Source: Rattus norvegicus
Lineage: Eukaryota > Chordata > Mammalia > Rodentia > Muridae
NCBI RefSeq assembly: GCF_036323735.1
Contig: NC_086021.1
Location: forward strand, 160,614,976-160,678,975
Reading direction: 5' to 3'
Length of the DNA stretch: 64,000 nucleotides
Shown here one piece after another: positions 13,701 through 25,741 of the stretch; position 1 is the stretch's first letter; every line of letters starts with the position of its first letter. The notes below the pieces were generated by a model, which was not told the DNA's origin, searched no databases, and was given only the letters and a program-made list of their open reading frames with translations. A program made the translations under genes and the position numbers.

Positions 13701-16700
13701 TCTCCTCTCCACTGCGAGCCTCTCCTGATGGGCTCCTGAGACCACTTCCCTCTCAAGCATTTTGTTTAGCGGTTACTGAGGCCAACACCAGGATTCTGTG
13801 GCATGAAAGAAACCAGAATGGGCGAGTAGAGGGGGTGAGAGTGAGGGCTGTAATGGGACTCTGCCACTAGAGTGGTCACTGAAGCAAATGCATGCATACA
13901 TACATACATACATACATACATACATACATACATACATACCTACATACATACATACATACAATCCTCCAGAAGGGGATCCAAAACAAAGGAAGGAGGATAA
14001 TGTGAGGTCAGAAATGTTGTGCTCTCCATCATCTCCTCCTCAGTCCACTGCTCTAAGGCATTGGCCCCTTTCCCCCTAACCTGTCACTAATCCACTCCCC
14101 AGCTGCCGCCTCTGATCTCGAGTAAGTCAGAAACATTTCCTAATATACTTTCCTCACTTTTTTCAGCTTCAAATACTTTAGTAACTAGAAGGCATTGCTC
14201 TTTATTCTTTAGCATATACACTTGAGAGCCATATCATGCTCTCTTTTCAATATCTATGAATATTCTATATTTTAAATAATGTCAAATTCATAGTCACTGT
14301 ACACAAAAATTGTTTTATGAGGTTTTAAAATGATCAATCAGAATCAGCATGTTCTATTCCTCCAACTCACAATGTGCTCCCACGCTTTACTGTATTTCCT
14401 ATTTCTTCACCATTTTGAAAACAAAGTAAGACTAGAACTGAAAATTAGTGCATAGACTAGGAGTAAAAGTCAAAAGAACTGGTCCAGCACATGGAAAAAT
14501 ATCTATTTTGCTAATAAGTAGTTGAGAAATGCAATGATACTTTCCTTTCCCAAATCATAAATTAAACAAGTGTTCCTAATAAGAATTTCAGTAGCTGCAT
14601 TCTAGGAAATTCTAGAAAATGCCCAAGCCCCCAAAATACAGCTAGCATGGCAACTCATGGCATCTGTATTCAGTCTATTATCGTCATCTAGCAAAGCCCG
14701 TCTTGTTTTCATCTATCCTGGAACTCTTTCCTCCAGGCACCCAGTTTCAATGTGGGAATTCACTGAATTCCCTCAGTGGTTATCAGGATACACTGATGAA
14801 GGCTTCTGCCTCCCAAGTTTCTCCCTTCCCTGTTTTTCCGGGAGTCTTTCTAACTGTGCGCCTTCCTGTATGTGTATTTTCTTACCCCAAACAAGAACCC
14901 TTCTTTGCTAGAAAAAATTACAATGATGACGGAAAAGCCCTGGAAAGCATTGGTTTACTTTATCAGTAAGGCCATAATACTTAAATGACAGATGAAAAAT
15001 ATTTTATTTTTCTGAAACATGGTTTCTCTGTGTAGTCCTAGCCATTCTGGGACTCTATAGGCCAGGCTGGCTTCAAACTCATTGATCTACCTGACTCTAC
15101 CCCAAATGCTTGGATTAAAGGCATGAGCCTCCACACCCAGCAGAGAAAAATATTTTAAAGCATAATTTTTCTGTTTGTAAATAATTATGCTTTTCAAATA
15201 AAAAAAACTGTCCTCAAAAAAGATTTTAGTTTTCCTGTTTCTTCAGAGTGACAAAGTTATTTTGTTTTGGTCATAGACTTTTAGATAATCTTTCAAATTG
15301 AAGGTCAAGATGGTTGGGAATGTTATTCTTAGAAGAAAAAGATGGTAAGAAACAATTTACAAGGATCTGGCTAGAGTTCTAAGGGACCATGAAACTCATG
15401 AAATGTAGGGTTCTCTATATAAAGCCAGATTCAAACAAATCATTTATTATGTCACATAAAACATTTCAGTATGAAATTATGAACAATCACAAACATGATT
15501 CTGTCTGGTTAACTCACCTTAGAGTTAATATTCCTGTTGATGTTCTCCTGAAAGCTACCCATAGATTCGTCAGTCACATCCTTCCCATCTTGGGGTTGAC
15601 CTAACTCACTGTGGGAGTTTGGCTCTTCGACCACTGAGGGATCTTCATCATAAAGAAGGAAAGAAAATGTTACCAAAGTGCATTTCAAACCTGATCTGGG
15701 ATATGGCTATGCAAAAAAGAAAACTTCCGACCAGTCACTTGGAATCCAAGAATCTCAGTAAGGAGTGCATGACTTTCTTACACTCCCCCAAGTCTCACAC
15801 AATTTCTATCTTCCCTTCCCCTTCTCAGCTTCTTCATCATTCCCGCTCCCCGTCATCTTCCGGCCATCCGTCCTCGTGCACTCTCACATATCCACTCAAA
15901 GACAGCAGGGTAGTGTAAGCTCATCATGGCGTACTTACTCTGTAAATCCTAATGTCTTCAGAAATGGTCACTGGGAAGAGGAAGCTTATTCATCACACAG
16001 GTTTTATTACTTTATAACTGTCACAACAACGAGTGATTATTAACAATCTGCCAACTTTATTTTAGGTGGGCAGACAGTGATCTCTGTCTCAGAGTAGTCA
16101 TGTTATTTAAGCACTAGCCTTATCACTATATATTTCAGGTTATTTTAAAATGACATTCTGCTAGACACAAAGACTTTCTTTTAAAAGAATTTACAAATAC
16201 TGCCTTTGGAGTGGAGGAGCTAAGAAAGAGAAAAGATGTATTTCATTTTTCTGTACACGTGTGGAGAGGATACTGGGGATTAAACCTAGGGTCTCACATA
16301 TTATAAGCACATATTATAGTTGGGTGTGACATCAGGCTTGGCCTATATTTCTTCATTTCAGTAGTGCGGAGGCAGAAATGAATGTGAAAAGCAGAAAACT
16401 GCTCTACTAAGGTAATATTTTAACTTAAGATATTCTTCTATAGAGATATCGGAAAATATAGATTTGAACCCAGTTTTCTTTCTGGAACATAAAATTCAAT
16501 TTTTTGTTTATGCAACCTTCCCCTTGACATTAAGAGAACTACGAAGTCTCACCTAGAATGTGCTGGTTTCCCACTTCTTTCCTTAATGACTCCTTCAGTG
16601 TCAACTTTGCAAGTTTATAGTCCGAGGACAGGAAGCAATTTGCGAACAACTGTAACAACACGTTATATTCTCAATTTTATACTAAAGCAACTCAGTAAAG

Positions 16701-19700
16701 CACAAGCCCATACGCTAGAAAAGTAAAAGCTGCTCATAGACTCTTTTTTTTTTTCAAGCTGGACATGGTGGCACACACCTTTACTTTCAGCACTCAGGAA
16801 GCAGAGGCAGGCGCATCTCTGTATATTTGAGGCCAGCCTGGTCTACATGGTAAGTTCCAGGACAGCCAGGGCTACTTAGTGAGACTCTGTCTCTGGAAAA
16901 AGAAAAGAAAAATAAAAGTAAAAGCCATTCGTATATATTTTTTAAACAAATTAAGTTTGAAAGCAAAGGTTTCTTTTTCCCACGTGTCCAATTATGTTGT
17001 GAATGAGGAAATATTTATTTATAAACAAACAAATATCATATTCATGCAAAAGATGGAAACAATCACCATTTTCAAGTCTTCATTGATTAAATCCTGGGTA
17101 GCAGTTGACAGAAGCGTCTCCACTCCTCCCCTCTTCTTCCACATCATGAGTCTCTGCGTGGGGGGCGCGAGGTCCAGAACCATGAGAGTGTCCATGAAGG
17201 AAGTAAGCTGCTTATGCATAGTCTTGCTGCTTATCTCCTTGACGGGATCGATGAGCAACCTTCTCTTCTTCCTTTTCCTTCTATCAGCAATATCTAGAGA
17301 GAAGCAGGTGTACATGGACTTAGAAAGTTTTGTAAAATGATATTCTTGTCTAATAAATAATTTAAAAGTCACAGATAATCTTCAGGGCTGCAGTGGGAAG
17401 AAAATGAATATTTCTGTTCTCTGAAAACATGCTCCGTAAAGGTTTTGCCAAGCTGGAGCATCTGAGCAGTCAAGAGCTGATCCATTTTCAAGGCATTGCT
17501 AGAGGATGCTCAGCAGGGACTCTGTTCACTTGTAGGGGGCAACTAAAGAAGCTCAGCAAAGGGGGAAGGGTCAAGAATCTGGAGCCTTTCTATTCGCTTT
17601 TAAATGTGTAAAAGGATGTTTCAAGATATTAGTGTGTATCTCTCTAGTGTACTTCACCTCCACACTGAACTTCATATATGAATTCAAAGTAGCCAGCTAA
17701 TTCCATACCAGAGGTCAAGCTTTTATTTAGTAAAGCTGAAAATACTATGAATTGAACTTGTTTTTAAGTTTCCACTCTCCCAAACTGGCCCTATGATTTG
17801 AATAGGACTAAATGTGATAGAGAATTCTCTAAGATTTCTTTCATGTTCTTCTTCTGTTTAATGCCCAATGCTATTACCTCGCTGGCAGCCCTCTATAGTG
17901 TTGTATGGATTGTTTACATATTGACAGAAGCCATCTAGAAAAGGCTATGGCAAGCAAGTGAGTTTCCTGGAGATGGCCACCATTTTGCATGGCTGCAATG
18001 GGTGCAATATGGAGAGGCACAGCCTCAGAGACTTTGTCCCAGGGATGCTTCTCGCTGCTGATGTGCCTTTCCCGCTACTATTACATAGCTTAGTGATTCC
18101 TAGGCATCAGCCCACTCTGTTGGGCAAATTTCTTGCAGGTCAACATGAAGATGAACTTTCATGAATTAATGCTTAGATGAATTAATTACTTTATAGAATT
18201 CCTAATTTGATTCAAATAGTTTTAGAAAGAAAATGTGAGGAGATGGTTTTAGTTGTTTTGTCAGAAAAGCGTAATGAAGTTAGGATCAAGAATAGGGGGG
18301 TTGGGGATTTAGCTCAGTGGTAGAGCGCTTGCCTAGGAAGCGCAAGGCCCTGGGTTCGGTCCCCAGCTCCGAAAAAAAGAACCAAAAAAAAAAAAAAAAG
18401 AATAGGATGCGCCCATCATAGAATAGTAAGTAAAGGCTACATGATAAGGACTACAATGAGCTTTTGTAAATTACACTAGGAAGAGAAATGGGTCTGGGAC
18501 AGATTTGTGATCAAGGAAAGACACTCACTCTAGGTCAGATCCAAGGATGAAGCCACAGTGTGCACTATGAAAAAGCAAGGCCATGTGGAACTGTTGCTTT
18601 GAACTTATAATGAGCTTACGGAAGGAAACACTGCTCTGAACTTACTATAGATATCCTTCTATAATTCCCATTTGTGAAACATTTTATCTATGAGGTAATT
18701 TTACAAAGAACTTTTGTCTAAGAAAGGCTGAGAAAATAAACATAGTGTGGCTGTTGGGGCTCTGCTCCATCCACCAAATGCATATATGTATGTCTGTATG
18801 TATGTATAGACATATATATGTAGGTATATGTGTATGCACATAAGTATGCATGTGCACTTGTAAAACTGATGAAGCAGGGAGTCAGGCCTGAACAGAGAGA
18901 GAGAGAGTGAGAGAGTGAGAGAGAGAGAGAGAGAGAGAACACACATACTCAAGTGTATACCTGAGCCTTTTGTCTGGAGAAGTGTGTGTGTATGTATGTG
19001 GGGGGCTTCAGCCAAAGAGAAAAGAGCCCAAGAAACTACACTTTTTTCTTAATCCTTTGATGATATTTAAGAAGGGGTTAAACTGCCAGAAGCCAGTAGC
19101 TTTTTGGCTCTGGATTAGCAAGAAAGAGTTAGATTGCCAGACGTAAGTAGCTTTAGGTCCCTATTGCTGACTCCATATCCCCTTTGCTGTCTTCCTTGGG
19201 AAATGGGATGCTGGGTCAGCCCCCACCAGCATATCTCAAAACAATTAAGATATCAGGGCACCAAACATAAAAATAAAAACATGAAATCTCTTACCTAAAC
19301 CATCAATTGGGTCAAGAGTAAATCCTTCTTCTTCATTTGATATTAATGTTATTTCATTTATTTTTTCATCTTCAGGTATATAGTGGTCATCTGAATTACC
19401 TGGTTCTACTAATAAAGGCACCATAAAAGAAAAAACAAAAACATAGGACTATGCTACACATTAGAAGAGAATATGAGAAATAAAGAATTGTTGAGGACAC
19501 ATTGCTAGCTGGGATGATACATTAAATTCTTAGAATCATGAATGTTAACATAGGCAAAGAGGTTCAGTAACAATGATCTGGGTCCTACAACATTAGAATG
19601 TCAAGTAATATCATCCTGTTTTTCATATGAAATATCTCAGGCTGGGCTACATCACAGCAGAAATGAAAACAAAAATATTTTCCAATATAAATGTCTACAA

Positions 19701-21685
19701 CAACCAAAACATTTATGCTCGCTTGAACCATCAACGGATTTACAAAGAACCATAGCTAAGTCTTGATTGCCATAATTTTTATATTTCTAATTTTGATTAC
19801 TGTTCTAGAAAGCAAATATAATATCAAACACTGAGGAAAAACAAAAATGTGGTTAAGTAGGCTTTAAATACTTAAGGAAAATTTTCTATCTTAAAGGCCT
19901 TAACTTATCTGAGATACTCTGATAAGGATTTCAAGTATTTGATATTAATGTTATTTCATTTATTTTTTCATCTTCAGGTATATAGTGGTCATCTGAATTA
20001 CCTGGTTCTACTAATAAAGGCACCATAAAAGAAAAAACTTTTTCAATTGAAAAATTTATAATTTCTCTCTAATTATTTATTAATGGTGATAATTTCTCTT
20101 TCCATATAGCATATATTACTTTTTGTGATTTGAAAGCATACTACTTGGGAGGAATATATGTGATCTATGAAAGCCAGCCCTGGTTAACGACCTTTTCAGA
20201 ATCTAACTTCCTGGGCTATAACTGAATTTGAAGGACAGTGTTCTCCATTGCAGTCCTGCTGAAACTAACAAGTTCCGAAACTTGATTTGAACATCAGCAT
20301 CTGTACATTTTATATGCAGAAGACTCCAACATACCCATCACACTACTGGGAACCTCAGGAGGCAGAAAAACTTCTTTGTTCAAGTATGTGTCTTCGAAAA
20401 AGGTATTCTCATCTTGCAATAGATGGTCTTTAAAAGCGTAAACAAATATTTTTATTCATTAAACATTTACTAGCATTATTTCACATAAGACACTTTACTC
20501 CAGCTTCTTAAACTATTTGTTTTTACTCCATACGGGGTCACATAACTGAATTAGGAAGGGTAGCGTGATGTGAAGGTTATGGCCACAAGGAGAACCAATC
20601 AACCATCAAGTGTATTCTGGCAGTGCTCACCCATGCTTCACTGCACCACTTTACAGTGGCCTTGGGTCTGGACACACAATGTGCACTTTGCACTATGTGT
20701 GCTAACATGTGTCATACAATGTCATGAACACGGTCTGAAATATCTTGGTACAGATTCAAAGTTACTGTATGTTATGAATTTCACTGTTTTTACTATGTGT
20801 ACAACATTTTCTGTTCCAACAGAAGCATAATGACTTAATTACAGTAAATACATTTAATACTTCCCTATCATATCTCCTCGTAAATAGCACATTCTTAGAT
20901 TATAACTAAACATACTTATATCATCTTGTATGACTACTTATGCAAAGAAGTGTTACAAACTCAGCATTACAAATTCTAAAATTGAAATATTGGTAAACTT
21001 TGAAAACACTGAAAAGGCTCTACATCCTGCAGCATCAATCGTTTAGCCGAGACTTAGTTTGGCTTAATGTAAGAAAACAAGCATCGGGGTTGGGGATTTA
21101 GCTCAGTGGTAGAGCGCTTGCCTAGCAAACGCAAGGCCCTGGGTTCGGTTCCCAGCTCCGAAAAAAAGAAAAAGAAAAAAAAAAAAAGAAAACAAGCATC
21201 ACCTCCATTTCATGTGTATTTATTTTAACAAGGGGTAAAATGATATAGTATACTAAGTAATTGTTTCAGAATACATCTCTTTAATTTATTTTTCAGTTAA
21301 TACTTGGTTTGTATAGAAATTTTAAAACATTTTAAATATATTTTTAAATTTCATGTGTCTGGGTGTTTGCTTGTATATATGTCTGCACCACATGCACGCA
21401 GTGCCCATAGAAGACAGAAGGCGACTTTGGATTTCCTCGATCTGGAGTTACAGATGGTTGCAAGCCTTAATGTGGGTGCTGGGAACTGAACCAGTGCTTT
21501 TAACCACTGATCTCTCTCTCTCTCTCCAACCCTTTGTATACATGTTTTATAAACCTATATACCCAGGACCATGTAGGAATTTCTTGGGCAAAGGATGTTG
21601 TGGATGGAAAAAGTTTAGGAAGCCCTGGGTTTACAGGAGGGATAACCACACTTCTATCTCTGACCCCTCTTCTCTTCTTTCCCTA

Positions 21686-21727
<42 letters not shown>

Positions 21728-23627
21728 ACAAGTTTCATTATGTAGGATACTGACCTAGAACTCCTTACATAGTCTAGGCTGGCCTTAAACTCATGATTCT
21801 TCTGCCTTAGCTTCCCAAATGCTAAGATTACAGGAATGAGCTGCTCTGCCTGACTGTTAACTAGACTTTTAATGCAAAATGGAAAAAATCTGTAAATGTA
21901 CTTCAGATTAATTAATAACCTTTAAAATATATACTTTTATTTTCTCAGTGTCTCTCCAAATTATGTATTTATACAAATATTGTAATTTAAATATAAAATG
22001 CTACAATAAGAATACAAGAATATCTATTTCAGAATTTGTATTAAAGAAGACATTACCAGTACATAATATAGTATACTTTGTATACTAATCTCACTTCTCC
22101 TTTCAAAAAATCAAGAATACAAATAAAAATAGGCAGGAATTAATAGCTTCCATAGAAATGTGTTTAAACAGATGACTATTAATTTAGGCCTAGTCTAAAA
22201 ATACTTAGACTTTGAAAACATAATGTGAAAAATAAGTTGGCTTACAAGCACTAAAAATTCAATTTGATGTAATAAAACAGATGCTTTACAGTGATTTGAT
22301 TAAAATAAATATTTAATTTTTATGGACAGAAAGCGTACCAATCATTTCTCCTGCAGCCCCTTCGTCTCCAAATCCATCTCCATTGTCAAAGAACAAAGAT
22401 TTTTCCTCAGTGAGGCTTCCAGAACTATGCTCAACTACAAGACCACTGGAGTTCATCAATATGTTGTCATCAAAGAAGCTATGTCTTCTGAGGAGTTCAG
22501 GTTCATCCCCTATATAAATGCACATCATTAGTGTCAAGCTAATCATACAAACATATACTTTCAGAGTTAGAGGAAACAGATACTATCTAGTATAGCTCAT
22601 CCTATTCTATAAGGAAAATAAAAGCTTTAAAATTATTGAAATATCTGATAGAAGACACATAGACTAGATTTCAAGTTTAATATTCTCCTAATACAATAGG
22701 AAAAATGCCAGAGCATTTAGTAATTATAGTTATGACATAGTTTAACTATATCCTGGAAGGTCAAAATGCTGTGGGACTAAATTTATTCCCCGTACACTGT
22801 GTTGGTCACATTCTGTTTAACCACGTATTATTTCATATCATTTCATATAGACAACTGCTTCAACAGTTTATGCCTAACAAGAATTTGGGACCTAGGGCTA
22901 CAAAGAGAAATTCTACCTCAAAAAGAAAGATATGTTAAAATATTAAGGAATTGGGTTCTAATATCCATTCAGTAAATATTTATAGAATATACTAGAAGTT
23001 GGAGATGGAATACTAAAAAGAACACAGGCAGCCAGCCAACACTAGCCCAGCACTTAGTTAATTATATTATGTAGCAGAAGACATGATTCTCATTGCACAA
23101 ATAAGAAAACATCATGAAAGGCTTGAAGCCAGATAGTTTGTCATTAGGTTATACTGATAGCTACAGAGGACCTAGAGTTGGCTCTGGCATGTTCTTTCTA
23201 CTCTTTGGATTTTAAAATCATTATGTCCATGATTTCGAACCCTTGAGATTAGATGTTGGTCTTCTCTCCCTTCCAGTAACCCATGTTAGTTGTTATACAG
23301 CAAAAATCATGAAGCACCACCCATATTGAATATCCGTATAGACATACATCACACTGGATTAAGGATTTGCTAAATGGACTAAATGACAGTTTAGGAAAGA
23401 ATTAAGAACATGTTTGAATCATTCAGGTGCAGCTCTCTCCTAAAATGAAAACCAGGCTTAGTCAATATGAGAACAACACTTAGAAACAAGACACTAAGTT
23501 CTGAGTGTTCAACGTTTCAAGAGTCAGACTCTTGAAACTGATTATTCGCTGCACAGTTAATTCCAGTACTCGAAAAGTGCAGCAAGCCAATCTGAGTAAC
23601 AGGTAAGACTGGGTTAAGCAGTGAGAC

Positions 23628-23667
<40 letters not shown>

Positions 23668-25677
23668 CATCCACCCAGAGATTACAGAGAAGAAATAATA
23701 AGAACCTCCAATTTTATATTGTAATCTAGGACAGAAAATATTAATATGAAATATTTCTTAAGGTTCAAAGAGAAAAATCACATACTGTTGGAGGGAACAA
23801 AAAAAAGAATAAAAAATCAAAGCTGTGATATTGCTATCAGGATCACAACTTTACAGACAGGGCCATGAGGCTCAGCTAGGTCATCTGCTGAGTATACACA
23901 AACTGATCGACAAAGTCCAGATTCAAACCTAGGCCTACTGATAGACTAACATGTTTGTCCATTGATTTGAGTGATGGAAGGTAGAAAATGTGAACAACTG
24001 TGTTGTACTGGGTAGATGGTAAAATGTATGCTTCAGTAGAGGAAAATGCCTATAAGGCTAAAACAAAACAAACAGAGAAGCAGTGAATTGGTAGAGGGCA
24101 ATGAGGAGAGGCAAAGGAATTTCAGGGGTTTGATATGGTCACAGGTGCTTAGGCAGAGGACTGATAGGTGAACAACCAAAGAGCTTGAAGACAAGTACTC
24201 TTCCAGGGAAGAAAATAGAGGGTGATTTTTCAGGAGGGTAATATAACGCTGCAGTTAAGAAGTAGAAAGAAGGGGGTTGGGGATTTAGCTCAGTGGTAGA
24301 GCGCTTGCCTAGGAAGCGCAAGGCCCTGGGTTCAATCCCCAGCTCTGAAAAAAGGAACCAAAAAAAAAAAAAAAAGAAGTAGAAAGAAGATATAAGAGAC
24401 AGTTCAAAAGTTTTTTTTAAATTAATCAGTGGCTCATGCCTTTAATTCCAGCACTCAGGAGGCAGAGACAGGAGGATCTCTGTGAGTTCAAGACCAGCCT
24501 TGTCTATTAAAGGAGTCCCAGGACAGCCAGTGCTGTTACACAGAGAAACCCTGCCTCAGAAAAACCCAACCCAACCCAACCCAACCCAACCAAACAACGA
24601 CAACAGCGCAGCAGCAACAACAACGACGTATCAATCAGCACTACTCTGAAGCTGACAGAAAATGTAGTTTCATATCTAACAAAAAATAATAATATTTAAC
24701 CCCCAGGTATGGTGATGCATACCTGTAATCTCAATACTTGGAGGCTGAGAAAGGAGTGTTGTTGCAAACTGTAGGCTAGCCTGGAATACACAGCCAAATA
24801 CCAGGCTTGCCAAGAACTTAAAAAAGTTTTATAATAATTCAGCAGAATAATTATGTATATATATATTTTTAACTATAGACTTGAATTTTTATTTCTGATT
24901 TTTTAAACTTCTAACGATTCACTTTCAAATCTAATAATTGACTCAGTTTATACAAATACAGCACAAATTGGAAATTGACAACAGGTGTCCTTCACCACAG
25001 ATTAAGACACATGACAGATAGCAAGCGCTATAGAGGGGATAGGACAGGAAATGGAGGTCAGCGATGTAGCTCAGGCATTACTTGCATGACTCCACATCCC
25101 TGTCCCAAAACAAGTTTAGGCCATCTTCCTATGGCCAATGCTTTGAACACTGAACGAATATCAAGATAAACACAGCATTCTCATGAACCTTGTAGAGCAA
25201 TACAAAAATTATGTAACTATGACATGAGACAAAAGCTAGAAGTAATAGTTGGGTTACACTGTATAACTTCATTTTAAAATACCTATGCCTAGTCAGGCAT
25301 CCCAGCACTCAGGAGGCAGAGGCAGGCAGATCTCTGTGAGTTTAAGGCCAGCCTGACCTACTAAGTGAGTTCCAGGACAGCCAGGATTGTTACACAGAGA
25401 AATCCTGTCCTGAAAACAACAAACAAAAACCCCACGAATTAAAAAACTCAATCAAAACAAACCAAAAACCATATGCCTTACCCAAACATAGTTTAACATT
25501 TCAAAAAAAAAGCATTTCATGTTTCATAATCAAACTGTATGTTATTACTGTGGTAGCATTTCTCCTTCCTCACTCTCAAGCGGACTTAAATCTGTTATAA
25601 CCATCAAACGTTGAAGAAAATATATTTGAAGAAATTTTATGCAGCATACACACACTTGCACACACACACACGTGCGC

Positions 25678-25741
<64 letters not shown>

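Larger units (their letters stand above)
13479..15517. other. Rad21l1 intron 10
   Basis: Apart from the (CATA)n tract and a B1 near its left-hand end of transcription (15000-15145) the sequence is unremarkable AT-rich intron. Confidence 0.6.

Noticed and set aside
18297..18370. tRNA-like sequence with A and B boxes
   Set aside because: This is an ID SINE derived from a tRNA/BC1-like source. It lacks a foldable cloverleaf and has an A-tail; the same holds for the other ID copies.
23630..23668. Possible CRISPR-like or other spaced repeat arrays among the short repeats
   Set aside because: All are contiguous microsatellites without spacers; the DNA is mammalian.
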